A stretch of DNA of 64,000 bases from Chondrus crispus (GCF_000350225.1 NW_005179008.1:124001-188000), one strand, 5' to 3'. Numbered from the stretch's first letter, positions 39,361 through 49,994 are shown. The notes: generated by a model from the sequence alone, not told the origin. Numbers and translations are program-made.

Positions 39361-40542
39361 CTGGTATTGATTTTCTCATGACTCAAGCTTGCCATAGAGC
39401 AGTAGTCCTCACTCGCTTTGATCGTGACGGAGCTGTCCAACACGCCAACTCCAGCGACTTTGGATGTGGCTTGAAGTATTTCGTCAGCATATGCATAAAA
39501 CCCTGTCCGTACAACGATCAGGGATGTACGGTAGTTACCCTTCAGGATCAAAGAACGATTTTAGTCTGTGGTTCTGGTGTGCTTGGTTTCTAGACAGCAC
39601 ACACCAAAATTTCGAGTTTCCGCCTCCCGAATCCCCAGAGCTGCAGTAGGGGTAAAGTTTATGACAAATGCTGTTTTTGCTGCACGAAGGGCATTTATCG
39701 AACGCTTCGTGGCCTTGCTCCGATACGCTGAGTCAGCGTGCCTTTGAGCGAATGAGTCCAGACTGCTGCGCTCATACTTACCACAGAAATATACAACTTC
39801 GGCGCAAGAGGTTAGTCTCGCGGACAACAGGAGAAACGTATTTACACCCTTGAGTGGCTTCCGCAAAGCTCAAGCCATAGAACTATGCTTCATGATATCC
39901 ACATCTATTGCAACTGGGAGAATTTTTCTACCAATGTAACTGCCGGAATGAACATACACTATACGCGCCTGGTTCCATTTTTTACGCTCCACGTTTAAAC
40001 ATGACTTTCTGGAAGAGCAGCGAAGAGTGCCCTCAGTCTCCATCAGGTTGCTTTCGGGCAGCACACATAAACTGAGTTCTCGACTGTCATATAAGTCTGC
40101 CTTCAATCAGATTCACTTTCATGACCAAGAATATCATCTGTTCTCGCCCCTGGATCCGTACCAGGGGGTTCAATGTTGTACTTTAGATAAGATTAAAACA
40201 AGGGCATGGAACTGCCCTGCACAGCAAATGAGTCCTAAATGAAACAACGCGGATATGCGAATCATAAGTGGACCCTTTTTTGCTCTGGGCAGCTCTGGCG
40301 AAATCCACGAGCCCATTATCCGACAAGCGCAAGGCTCCTTGCACCACTGCCCCCGTCTGCGTCGATGCCAGAACATGGCGAACAATTTGAGAAAAACTAC
40401 AATTGCCGTGAGAACGTGCCAAAGAATTAAAGTTGGTTGACTCAAAACTGAAGCAATCTCGTTCGGTGACGAAAAAGACCTAAGCTGTGCTTACATTCAC
40501 GGGCAAAGTCTGATTGGGATCGTCGACTTTCTGCCAAGCCAT
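39361..40542 (-). CDS. Unidentified multi-exon gene, partial model
   Basis: No single frame is long, but several splice junctions keep an open reading frame. Exon 40495-40542 (ATG at 40542) encodes MAWQKVDDPNQTLPVN; donor GTAAGC. Acceptor GACGCAG opens an exon at 40356 encoding TGAVVQGALRLSDNGLVDFA. An exon at 39782-39882 (FYGLSFAEATQGCKYVSPVV) ends at a GTAAGTATG donor. The exon at 39539-39640 (SGDSGGGNSKFWCVLSRNQA) follows acceptor CTACTGCAG, with a 141-bp intron and matching phase. The exon from 39432 (SVTIKASEDYCSMASLSHEK) follows a GTAACT...GGACAG intron carrying a CTGAC branch-like site. The piece between 40249 and 39882 and the 3' end are not resolved. No family is recognised. Confidence 0.5.
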
Positions 40543-40713
40543 CAAACCAACCCTAGTCGAAAAGTAGTTGGAATATCACATACCAAGCGTGCAAAAGCGC
40601 TCCTCTATAGGCATTGGCTATAGACATGAGCAAGATTATTTCCAATTGCTCTCGTCGCAATGACAGATTTCAGAGAGCTAGGACACAGAGCTCGTCACAT
40701 TTTTACGCCAGTA

Positions 40714-41589
40714 TCAACGTTCCGACTTAGAGTATTTCGGCGGGTTGTGGCGCAAAAAGTTCTTGAACGAGCACATTTCATCGTCATGAGAGAAATGCGA
40801 GGCTCCAAGAATATTTGCTGTAGCAACAGCAGACTCTAAATTGTCTTGGACATCGGACAACGCAATGTGAATTCGATCGAGCCGCTCGAGCGCCATTGTA
40901 GTTCGTTTTGCGGCCACCCCATGCTTTTCCATAGCAGCGTTGAGTCTGACAGACTTTTCTTTTGCAGCCATAATCTGTTGCAAGAGCAGAGCCTGTCGAT
41001 TCAACACGCTGGCCATCTTCGGTCCTCCTGTACATTGCTCTAGCACGGCACTGACTGTTGCTTCATCAATGCCCAAGCGTGCCCAGCGATTTTGTTCTGC
41101 TCGCGAATCTTCCGATAATTCCCTCGTCAGGTCATCGATCGAGGTCCGTTCTGGCAAAACATTGTTGCCGGCGTGCCCTTCTTCTTTTCTTCCATCTCCA
41201 TCCACGTTAGAGCCGTCGGACTGCCCGGGGGTGCCTGCTGTCCCATGGCCATCAGTAGAACCTGAGGCCTCAGTTCCCTCAAGAGTTGTGGACTGCACGC
41301 GTGAATTCGGAGTTTCCTCGACTCCCATCAACAGACTATGGAAAACGCGATTCAATTCATGCATGACAAGCGTGCCCTGCAGCGCTGAGGGCATTTCATC
41401 CTTGACACGGGGAGGGGGTAAGATTTGCTGTGGTAAATTCAAGGAGCTTGACTTTGCCACAACTTGATCCAGTTTTGTGGTAGGTTGTGATGAAGTGGCC
41501 GATTGGCCCGTGCCTTCAACTCGGTGCACGCCGGCATCTTTGCTCGAGGCGGGCACGTTGCCCCCGCCAATGCTTTGTTCTTGTCCCAT
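40714..41589 (-). CDS. Putative N-myristoylated BORCS5-like protein
   Basis: The 291-residue protein begins MGQEQSIGGG, with glycine at position 2 and serine at 6, a good N-myristoylation context. A disordered Ser/Gly-rich middle follows, then a helical C-terminal 130 residues with coiled-coil character (RQALLLQQIMAAKEKSVRLN; RLDRIHIALSDVQDNLESAV). The animal lysosome-positioning protein BORCS5 also starts MGSEQS, carries a myristate and ends in a coiled coil followed by a short conserved tail. The layout and first residues match, but sequence similarity in the helices is too weak to be sure. If correct, it would tether a BORC-like complex to endolysosomal membrane. Confidence 0.65.
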   Translation of the reverse strand: MGQEQSIGGGNVPASSKDAGVHRVEGTGQSATSSQPTTKLDQVVAKSSSLNLPQQILPPPRVKDEMPSALQGTLVMHELNRVFHSLLMGVEETPNSRVQSTTLEGTEASGSTDGHGTAGTPGQSDGSNVDGDGRKEEGHAGNNVLPERTSIDDLTRELSEDSRAEQNRWARLGIDEATVSAVLEQCTGGPKMASVLNRQALLLQQIMAAKEKSVRLNAAMEKHGVAAKRTTMALERLDRIHIALSDVQDNLESAVATANILGASHFSHDDEMCSFKNFLRHNPPKYSKSER

Positions 41590-42378
41590 TCATCCGTTTT
41601 TCCTGGATGACTGGATACCGTTCACCTCGCAGAATGACCTTTGTTTCAGTTCAAATAGAGTCTCAATATGTTATTCGCTCTCCAGATGCGTGGGAGAGAT
41701 CAATACTACCGTATATGAGACTCCCCCACATGAGATGATACTGATCAGGAGACCGAAGGAGCCACTTTTGGCTTGTGGAAGAAACACGTGTACAAAAGTA
41801 ACGGAGGGCACGGAATAAGCATCGAGAAGAGGCTTATAAATTTCGGATATCATTTCACACCGCAATTCGAAATCTTCGGGGATGTAGGTGTGTGTAGAAG
41901 CGTTTCTACGGTACAACATTGGTTACCGACATCATGTCATGTTCTTTATCGACCGTGCCTTGCTTCTGCAGTTTGGGGTTTATGCCTTGCCGGCAAACAT
42001 CGGAAGAGACGGCGAAGAAAGAATACTGCACCCCCCCTACGATTCTTGCCGGGGCAACAACAGACCGAATGGGCTTTGTCAATACTTATCAGACAGCAAA
42101 TGTTTCACGCTCCCATCACGGACTTCTTTCTCTGCCTGTGGGGCAATTGCATGCGGAATGAAGAGACTTGTTCGCTCTAAAGGGCTTTCATTGTCTAATA
42201 ATAAATGCTCAGTTTCTTTAATTTTACACACCAACAGTCAATACCGTAACGAAAAAACGGCTTGAACCGCGAAGTGATATGCATTGTTGAGTTGCATTAC
42301 GAGTTAGAACACCACCTGTGAGTCGGCGATGCCATTCGAAAACGGATTACATTGTCTTCCTCAGTTGCTCTCTTCTAC
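41590..42378. other. Intergenic stretch
   Basis: An 82-codon minus-strand frame with a true ATG (41671-41919) is somewhat protein-like (EDFELRCEMISEIYKPLLDA) but unsupported. No other feature is seen. Confidence 0.3.
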
Positions 42379-45300
42379 TCAGCAACTGCACAAGCATTTC
42401 GACGGATTGCAACCAGGGTCATGGAATGGCTCGCGTTCGTATATCTGTCGCGAAGATTGCGTGTCTCCCGACCAACCCAAAATCTTCGGAAGGGATTTCC
42501 GGCGAGAAAAAGTTAAGCTTTGATCATGCATGTGTTGGAACATGCTCCTCAGACTCGCAACCTCCTCTTCTAGCTTCCGTATGCGCTCTTCGTATCGCTC
42601 GGCTCTCCAATCGAACTCATGGTTGAAGGTATCCTTCCGGAGAATGGCTCGTGCCCGCTTGTGCACGCGCTTTAAATAGGCTGAGCCGCTACGTTGCACG
42701 TCACGAGCTATCGACTGCACTGCATCCTGAGGTGCTTCAAGCTTGTCTGATACCATCTTCTTTGACAATGCTCCGATGATAATTGCAAGTGCATGTGAAA
42801 ACTCCTCAAATGTGTGAATTCCGGGTGCATGACCAGTTTGATGCGGACTTATATGCTGTAGCGACAATGGCTGGCCCATGTCGAAATACTCGCCGAGGTC
42901 CAACTCAGATGCCATCACTGCTCGTCGCAATGCACGTGAAGGCAACTCTCCGTCCACAGCTATGTTTTCCACCAGTATCCCTTTCACTTCCTCATCAGAT
43001 TGTGAGCGCGCGTCTGAAATCCTCGGCGTACTTGGTTCCGCGTTACCAGGTTGAATTCCATTGTCAGATTTAAGAGCTTCGTCCGTGGGTCTCATTTTCT
43101 GGACTCCATCCTTTGAGGAGGAAAGCGGTGTCATAGACCTCTTCACTCGCGTGTGCGTTTTCCTGAGATCAGTGGCATAGAGGTACACAATGGTCCTGTA
43201 CAGCTCAAAGAACACATCCACAGGATTAGTCCCGGGAACGTTAATCATTGCGGATATACACATATGGAGTTCTTGGGTGGTGATGTTTTCGTCCTCAGTT
43301 TCAAGCCCTCCTCCGTTTTCTGCTAAACTCGAAGGTTCGCTACCCTGGCTTTCTTCCATACTCAAACCATGTCCAGAACCGCTGCTGTTCAAAGTCGATA
43401 CGGACGGGTAAGCCTCGTCGCCAAGAACGTTGTCGTCGGCAGACCGGCTTGTATATCTCTCCTTCCTGTACCCTTGCAAGACAGCAATCAGCGAGGCTCT
43501 CCGCGTAGCCTGCGCGAGAAAAAGGATCGATGAAGAGTAGGAAGGTGTTCCAGTCCATGTTGCCGGGCTGGCCGGCAAAACGCGAATGAGGGCCTGCCAT
43601 GACCGCAAAGAGTCCAAAGTGCCTTCATCGGACAACCGCGGAGCCGACGAGCGTGCGGCGTTCTGAGCCAAGAGACGACCTGTGGCGCTAACAGAACGAA
43701 TGCATGTTTCGATGACCAGTCGAAGGGTCACCGGTTCCGGCATGATCATCTCTAAGGCTTCTTCCGCTGTTGGCGGGATAGCAGCGACCAGCACAGTTAA
43801 TGCGTCGACGGCAGTGACAATCTTGCTCACCTCCCACAAGCATCCATCTTCTCTTCGTTGCAGTGCCTCAGAGGCATGCAGGAAGGCGCTATTGATAGTG
43901 CCTGTGAGTAAAGCCAACCTTTGTGCGCATACCACAGGGACATGAAGCAGGACCACTTTGAGTAGGGAGTTACAGGATACTGCGGCAAGACCCGTGCAAT
44001 CCATGTTGGGAAGACATATCGCACTTTGTGGGAACTCTGCAAGCCTCCGCCTTGTGAATGGAGCCCCTGTTCCGAATTCGATAATTCCAGTCTCGTGAAA
44101 AGAGAAAACACCAATTTTGTTGGCGTCGGCCTCGCGCACTGGTCGAAAAAGAATCTCAAGGACTACAGAATAGATGCGATGACCATGGCTTACGAAAACG
44201 TCGGTCATGGCGTCGCTGTACTCGTTCACTTCCTCAATCTTATGAGAAATTGCGTACTGCTTAGAAAACGTGGACTGAGCGATGTCAGCAAGTGTGCTGA
44301 TCACTTCAACACGATCACCCAGGTCAGGATTGACACGCTTTGCCAGCAACTTCTCAAAGATGTACATGGCCGTGGCTGCATCGCGTTTTATCGTAGCTCC
44401 CCGGCGTGTTTTCGCGCTGCGGCGCTCCGGAGCTGGCACTTTCGGCGTATCTGTGACATTGCTGAACATGGAGCCTTGATTGCTTCCAGCTTGCGAAAAT
44501 GCACCAGAGGCCGTACTGTGCATATCATCGATGTTATCTGCGCGGTGGGCGTAGCGGCGGCTAAAAGTCCCATCTTTGCGGTAGCGTCGTTTGGAGGAGC
44601 GATCCTTTCCATCCGCGGGATATTCAAGTGGGCGGACTCGGCGAGCAAAGCCACCAAAGAAGGCCTTCAAAAAATTCCTCTCCGATCTCATGGCTTTCTT
44701 ATCAGCTGCTCGGCGCTCCGAGCTGAGGCTCGGGCGAGGGCGAAGCAGGAACAAAGCACTAAACGATGATCGGGAAGAGCGGCGTCGAACGAGTTGCTTT
44801 TCCGCTCGGCGCTGAACGGCAGCCTGACGAACGACGAGATGCAAAATTTCGGCCAGGCGCGAGAGCAATGCCCTGAGCAAGGAAGATCGATTTGAGCGGA
44901 CTGCCGACCTGAGCTCCAGAGCTGCTCGAATGGAGGTCATCCAGGGGGTGGATTGGCACGAGGCGATGGCGGCGACCTGTCGCAATGCCTTTTTGGCGGC
45001 GTTTGCCACGCGCATGTCTGGGGAGAAAAGGGTGCGCAACAGGGCGGGGGCGGTGCGCTTGCGGAGGGGCAGGGCGAGGCGATCGAGCTCTGCGGGATGG
45101 ACGCCGGCATTCTGGGCGACTGCGAAAAGAGCGGCGAGAGCGCCTTGGGCGTCGACGGCGGCGATGAGAGCGGCGGCATCGGCGGGATGCGGGGAGACCT
45201 CGGCATGTCTCATTGCGCGATCGAGGCGACGGGCGATGCGGTAGACATGGGGATGGACGATGTCGAAGACGGAGACGGCGGACGGGGGAACGTGCGGGAT

Positions 45301-45498
45301 GAAGAAGCGTGAGTTTGGACGGGGTTGCTGGTGGTGCGGGGGGGAAGGGTGAGCCTTGCGGACGCGGGTGACGTGAAAGACGCAAATGTCGAAGACATGG
45401 CGGGCGGCTCTCTCCCGGTCGGTGGGGGAGACGGCATCGAGACGATCGACGGCTGTGGAGAGGCGGCGCGCATCCGTCGAGACGGAGGGTTTTGCCAT
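42379..45498 (-). CDS. Orphan 1039-residue helical protein
   Basis: This is a single exon from the ATG at 45498. The first 240 residues are Ala/Arg-rich and helical. A basic disordered stretch (about residues 240-370) includes KRRYRKDGTFSRR. Residues 375-640 are hydrophobic and helical (MYIFEKLLAKRVNPDLGDRV; LLKVVLLHVPVVCAQRLALL), like an armadillo- or formin-homology-type scaffold. A second low-complexity region follows, and the C-terminus holds a short coiled coil (ERYEERIRKLEEEVASLRSM). The product ends CLCSC, a cysteine cluster that could be acylated. No family is recognised. Confidence 0.75.
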   Translation of the reverse strand: MAKPSVSTDARRLSTAVDRLDAVSPTDRERAARHVFDICVFHVTRVRKAHPSPPHHQQPRPNSRFFIPHVPPSAVSVFDIVHPHVYRIARRLDRAMRHAEVSPHPADAAALIAAVDAQGALAALFAVAQNAGVHPAELDRLALPLRKRTAPALLRTLFSPDMRVANAAKKALRQVAAIASCQSTPWMTSIRAALELRSAVRSNRSSLLRALLSRLAEILHLVVRQAAVQRRAEKQLVRRRSSRSSFSALFLLRPRPSLSSERRAADKKAMRSERNFLKAFFGGFARRVRPLEYPADGKDRSSKRRYRKDGTFSRRYAHRADNIDDMHSTASGAFSQAGSNQGSMFSNVTDTPKVPAPERRSAKTRRGATIKRDAATAMYIFEKLLAKRVNPDLGDRVEVISTLADIAQSTFSKQYAISHKIEEVNEYSDAMTDVFVSHGHRIYSVVLEILFRPVREADANKIGVFSFHETGIIEFGTGAPFTRRRLAEFPQSAICLPNMDCTGLAAVSCNSLLKVVLLHVPVVCAQRLALLTGTINSAFLHASEALQRREDGCLWEVSKIVTAVDALTVLVAAIPPTAEEALEMIMPEPVTLRLVIETCIRSVSATGRLLAQNAARSSAPRLSDEGTLDSLRSWQALIRVLPASPATWTGTPSYSSSILFLAQATRRASLIAVLQGYRKERYTSRSADDNVLGDEAYPSVSTLNSSGSGHGLSMEESQGSEPSSLAENGGGLETEDENITTQELHMCISAMINVPGTNPVDVFFELYRTIVYLYATDLRKTHTRVKRSMTPLSSSKDGVQKMRPTDEALKSDNGIQPGNAEPSTPRISDARSQSDEEVKGILVENIAVDGELPSRALRRAVMASELDLGEYFDMGQPLSLQHISPHQTGHAPGIHTFEEFSHALAIIIGALSKKMVSDKLEAPQDAVQSIARDVQRSGSAYLKRVHKRARAILRKDTFNHEFDWRAERYEERIRKLEEEVASLRSMFQHMHDQSLTFSRRKSLPKILGWSGDTQSSRQIYEREPFHDPGCNPSKCLCSC

Positions 45499-45507
45499 AG
45501 ATTGAGG

Positions 45508-45561
45508 ATGGGGAAGGGATGGGATGGGATGGGAGGGGATGGGATGGGATGGGATGGGCAG
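45508..45561. repeat. GATGG-type simple repeat
   Basis: About ten tandem GATGG-like units lie directly upstream of the orphan gene start; purine-rich repeats continue toward the assembly gap. Confidence 0.85.
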
Positions 45562-45850
45562 GGCGGGCGGGAAGTGGAAGGGGGTGGGATGAGCGAGTGG
45601 GATGTTGTTATTCTTGAACGGTGGTAAGGGGACCGGGAATAATTTTCAACGGGAGAGGAGAGGAGAGGAGGAGGGGTCGGAGCCGGAAGAGGAAGATGTT
45701 GCGTGGGGAAACCGTTGCGAGACCAAGCAGTACTGTACCGTGTACAGTACCACTCTTGTCACGGCGGGATACTTGGCGTGAGGAATAAGGTGTGGTGCTT
45801 GATTGACCGGGCGGAGATCAAGATCGAGGGCGATCAAGGGGGTGGGGGGG

Positions 45851-45950
45851 NNNNNNNNNNNNNNNNNNNNNNNNNNNNNNNNNNNNNNNNNNNNNNNNNN
45901 NNNNNNNNNNNNNNNNNNNNNNNNNNNNNNNNNNNNNNNNNNNNNNNNNN
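45851..45950. other. Assembly gap of 100 N
   Basis: Exactly 100 N bases sit between poly-G flanks. The round number suggests a placeholder for a gap of unknown size. Confidence 0.98.
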
Positions 45951-46583
45951 GGGGAGGGAGGGAAGGGCAGTAGGGGGATTGGCGAGGCGATTGCGAGGGG
46001 GTGGGTTGGGTGTGAGTTGAGGTTTTTGTTCCCCGCAGCGCATGGAAATGGGGGGTGTGCTATACTTGGACATGGGGCAGGACAGTATGTACAGTACGTA
46101 TGAGGAAGAGGCAAGCAAGGCGGAGAGGAAGTGAATACACAGAAATGGGCAACTGCAAAAGCAACAATGGCAACGACAGCAAATTTGTTTGGGCGCCTTC
46201 CCCTTGGGCGACGGGGAACGCACACCTGCGGTCCCCTGCGGTCCCCTCGTCACGACATCACGACACTGCGGGTGTGGGGGGAGGGGGGGGGGAAGCCCCG
46301 ATGCTATTATTTCGTTGTTTCAAGCGGTATGACACGGTGTCACCGTACGGCTCGTACTCGCTCTTTCTGCCAGGCAAGGCACCCACGCGCCTACGTACTC
46401 GCGCCGCCGCCTCTTCGCTCGCCGACAACGGGCGCGCATGGTGCACGGCACTGGTGTCATGCGAGCGGTGTCATGCGAGCCGTTCGGTCCCGCCGTGCGC
46501 CTGCACCTTTTCCATTCCATCGTCGGCACAAGGTGTCTCGCTTTACGTACAGCCCGACGCGCGCCGCGGTGAGGCACGCTGGG

Positions 46584-46625
46584 CAAGACGCAAGACGCAA
46601 GACGCAAGACGCGAGACGCAAGACG
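46584..46625. repeat. 7-bp tandem repeat, six copies
   Basis: The unit CAAGACG is repeated six times with one variant (CGAGACG). Confidence 0.9.
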
Positions 46626-46763
46626 CCAGCGATGTCGTCAGCCAGCCCAGGTAAGGTGACACTCAATGAGAATGAGAGTCCGCGTGATGGACCTGCAGTC
46701 CACCACACCGACTCTTTTCATTGACACCTCCATTCCCGCCGGACGATGGCACAGTGCTGTGCG

Positions 46764-46795
46764 CATCACGGCACAGGCGCCACTGTGCCGTGATG
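46764..46795. repeat. Perfect 13-bp-arm hairpin
   Basis: The arms CATCACGGCACAG and CTGTGCCGTGATG pair perfectly with a 6-base spacer. Confidence 0.85.
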
Positions 46796-46810
46796 AAGGT
46801 TATCCTTCAT
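46793..46810. repeat. 7-bp-arm hairpin overlapping previous one
   Basis: ATGAAGG and CCTTCAT pair around TTAT. It shares its first three bases with the end of the preceding hairpin, so the two stems compete. Confidence 0.7.
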
Positions 46811-47197
46811 GCTGCCTGGCAATGTCACAAGCAAAACAAAAGCCTGCCAGGGCTCCCCTGTTGTCGACAGCGGTCCTGCACAAGTTGCTGACTTTTTTCC
46901 GATCAAAATAATAAAATCTGCCAACGAAGAGCAGCCTCCGTGCCCAAACCCCCCGAAATTATTTCTATATTACTAGTTGCGCCGGGCAGTGCGCCAAGCA
47001 ATCGCCTCCTACAGTACACAACGGCGATATCCTCTTTTTCACCCTCCACCCTCCGCTGCACCCTCCTCTCTTTCATCTCCATTCCCACCCCGACATGTCC
47101 TCTGCTCTGTCCGAACCCCATCCTCTCGCGACCGCAACGGCCCGAGCTCTACGAGCCACACTCTCCCATTTCTTTGTTTTGGTGGTGTCATGCGCAA

Positions 47198-47236
47198 CCC
47201 AGCTTTTCATCCCAGCTTTTCATCCCAGCTTATCAA
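47198..47236. repeat. 13-bp tandem repeat, three copies
   Basis: The unit CCCAGCTTTTCAT is repeated twice exactly, with a third variant copy. Confidence 0.85.
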
Positions 47237-47447
47237 CCCAGCCTACTGTACAGTAACTCAAGTTTATTGTACTGAGTACAACGAATCGTGCTTGCCTTGC
47301 CCGGTTTTGCCCGGAATACTTTTAAATTCTTAAGAAATACCGTATGCTTCTTAAGCCCTGGCTTTTCTTAAACTCAAAAATTAAAATGTAGGAGCCACTC
47401 ATAGCACGCCAAATCACCTCTTTGGGCAAAGCAAAAGCAAACTGCAG

Positions 47448-47508
47448 AAAAAACGGGGCATGTTAAGACACACCCTCAGGGCGTGTCTTAACATGCCCCG
47501 TTTTTTTG
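47448..47508. repeat. Long near-perfect hairpin
   Basis: The arms begin AAAAAACGGGGCATG and end CATGCCCCGTTTTTT, with about 24 paired bases each side and a short loop containing CCCT/AGGG. A partial copy of the arm (AAAACGGGGCAT) recurs near 47730. Confidence 0.85.
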
Positions 47509-49023
47509 ACGACATTGTCTGCCAAGCGAGACTGGTTCCTCGTACGACCTCGAAGGCAGACCTCGAAGGCAGATTCAAATGAAAGGCGATCGGGGCATGT
47601 TGCTACAGTGTACAGTAAGGGTACAGTACCCAACGGTACTGTATTGGCCGTAATTACTGCAATGGAAAGCAATGGAAGGCAGAGGGAAAGTGCGGGTGCA
47701 GCGATTCGTTGTACTCTCAGTACTCAAAAACGGGGCATCTACATCGACAGCTCTGTGCACCGACACGGTAAACCACTTGATTTACAGTGGCCTCTAGGAT
47801 AACGCAACCAACTTAACCATTGCTCGGCACCTACTGTACAGCACCGTACAGTATTCCTCAACAAAACCCCATTCTTGAGAAGCGAGGCGCACTGCCCACA
47901 TTTGCACATCTTCTCTACACTCTCAACTTTTGATACCCAAATACGTTCAATATTTGGGCGTGCTCTTTTCACCCACTGTCTTGCTAACGAGCATTGTCTG
48001 CCACATCGCCCTACGCGTCACCGACCGCTTCCAAATTCTCGTTTCCTCCTCGCAAACCAATATCAACTTACTGCAGAGCCCCCACATCCTACATCACCGA
48101 ACGTATACAACGTTAACAACCGCCCAAACCTACCCGCCAAACATCCTTTTTCGAGAAACGGCCCTGCGACAAACACCTGTGTCCATCAAATGCGAAAACT
48201 CGAGTCTGCTTGCATTTTGCCCCTCTTTGCTGCTCTTCACACACCGCTTTTGAAGCCCTACATCCTACATACATGTCCAACCCTCCTTATTAGTCCGTAC
48301 AACACGCCCTCTTCTTTCCTCTAGTGTACCTCTCTTACCACGACTCCAAGTGTAACGCGTGTGAGAGGCGTTGTTTGTAACAATTCCCTGCGCTCCCCCC
48401 AGAACTGGTGCGCCTAGTGCTTTCATTTCGGACATATGCAATTGCTGTTCATGTGAACACCGAAAGCACTGTACTGTACAATACTTTCTGCTACGGTACG
48501 GAAGCACAGGTTTGCAAAAAAAAAAATGAAAAAACGAAGACGCTGCCATAGAGGTCATCTGCAAGTCTCATGTCTCGCTGCAGCCCCACCACTGATCAGC
48601 CTTGTGCCATTTGACCACTGCATTTGTTACTCGTGCATTGCCTTGCATACTGTACAGGTATGTCAAGAAAGGCAAGAAAAACATGATTACCACACATGAA
48701 TAGCGTGCCGAATGCTTGGAGCTCCAGCCTGGAACCGTACATTACCATCATCCTTGCGAGACACAACAGCACAGGATACGGTATGTCATTTAGTAGGAGA
48801 CGTATGTTTTCACTACAGTAGTGTCTAGACGACAAGTGACCTCATATGAGGCTTCTTTTCAATTTATTTTTCTCTACTTGTGCTTGTTCAACAAGAAGGA
48901 AAGAGATACTCCCGCCACTGCAATTGACTTCTGTGTTGCGCAAGGATGGAGTTTGGTAAGATCTGTACAGCCATTTTTAGAATGCCTTAAAAAGAAGCCT
49001 TTTTGACCAACCTCTAAACGTTA

Positions 49024-49538
49024 GGATGACCCCACCGCGCCTTGCCCAAAATCGCAAAAAGCAGACAGTTGTCCTCCGGTAATTGGATCTACTATCTTTT
49101 AATCAAGCCGCGCTTTGGGGGAGGTGGTGATTCAGAGATGAACCCCACCGCGCCTGTAACACGATACTTCTATCATATTCAGGGTCACCCCAATTAGGCT
49201 ACAAGTCTGTCGTAGAAATACACCTTTGGCGCAAAGAAGCAAGCTACTGCACGCGTCTGTTGCACAATTGGCGCAAAGTCATTTGGAAGAGCTTTGGTAG
49301 AGCTGTAAGCACATGAAATTCAGATGTTTTCTGTACCGTTACTATAGAACGAAGATCGCCCAAACGGCGCTTTGGACAAAAATCTCGACCAAATAATTTT
49401 GGTTTGGAAAAGAATCCTGCCCAAATTCTAAACTTTAGGACAAATGCTGGAGCGGTGGGGTTCAAAATCTCTTCCATCGGTCCAAACTTTAGTAGTTGGA
49501 ATTTTAGGACTGAAATTTTGTTGGCGATGGGGTCACCC
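49024..49538. mobile_element. Non-autonomous DNA transposon (MITE), PIF/Harbinger-like
   Basis: The 515-bp element is flanked on both sides by TTA (49021-49023 and 49539-49541). The terminal inverted repeats are GGATGACCCCACCGC on the left and, reading inward from the right, GGGTGACCCCATCGC: 13 of 15 match. Inside, a second inverted pair (GAACCCCACCGCGCC near 49140; GGAGCGGTGGGGTTC near 49450) and another GGGTCACCCCA copy look like subterminal transposase sites. A TTA duplication and GG-initial ends fit PIF/Harbinger. It has no transposase frame. Confidence 0.7.
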
Positions 49539-49994
49539 TTACGTGTCGATATCTTCGAAACCAAAGCGCCTGTGTAAAATGTCAACTGACTATTGAAACT
49601 TCAATGGATTCTTTTTAGCCTTTCTGTGTATTCATAACTGCTATCCCAATGCTTTGCATGATGGTATTGCCGAGGGCATGTACGTTAAAGAAATGGTGTC
49701 CAAGCGGATTTTATAAAATTTCGATTTAATAACGTTGTCCGTAAAGTCACGAAAACGCGTGTTTCGGCGGCGAGTTTCCTCGGATTTTCTGAACGCAAAT
49801 TTTTCAAACAACGCGTTTGGCAAAACTCACAGCAAACCGAAAACTCGGGCCATGTGAGTTTTCCACGAGTTTCATATCCGCCTGATCACAGCAGTGCCGG
49901 ATCGACCCGTCGTGAAGAAAAACGAAGTGGGTCTTCCGTTCTTTTCAACAGCACAAACGAGTCTCAGACTGCAAGGGTCGTATCGATATGCGTC

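Larger units (their letters stand above)
45951..49023. other. Gene desert with short repeats and hairpins
   Basis: Frames here are short, unrelated to known families and often run through simple repeats. The stretch contains 7-bp, 13-bp and 14-bp tandem repeats, three strong hairpins and many GTACAGTA/TACTGTAC words (for example around 47255, 47610, 47640, 47835 and 48470). No gene is supported. Confidence 0.5.

Noticed and set aside
41671..41919. 82-codon minus-strand frame with true ATG
   Set aside because: Protein-like in places but short, isolated and without splice partners.
45703..46253. Frames running through the N block
   Set aside because: They exist only because N bases do not produce stops.
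47875..48324. 149-codon plus-strand frame in the desert
   Set aside because: Pro/His/Thr-rich composition reflects local base bias; no start context or family.
49244..49585. 113-codon minus-strand frame
   Set aside because: Lies almost entirely inside the TTA-flanked MITE and does not resemble a transposase.
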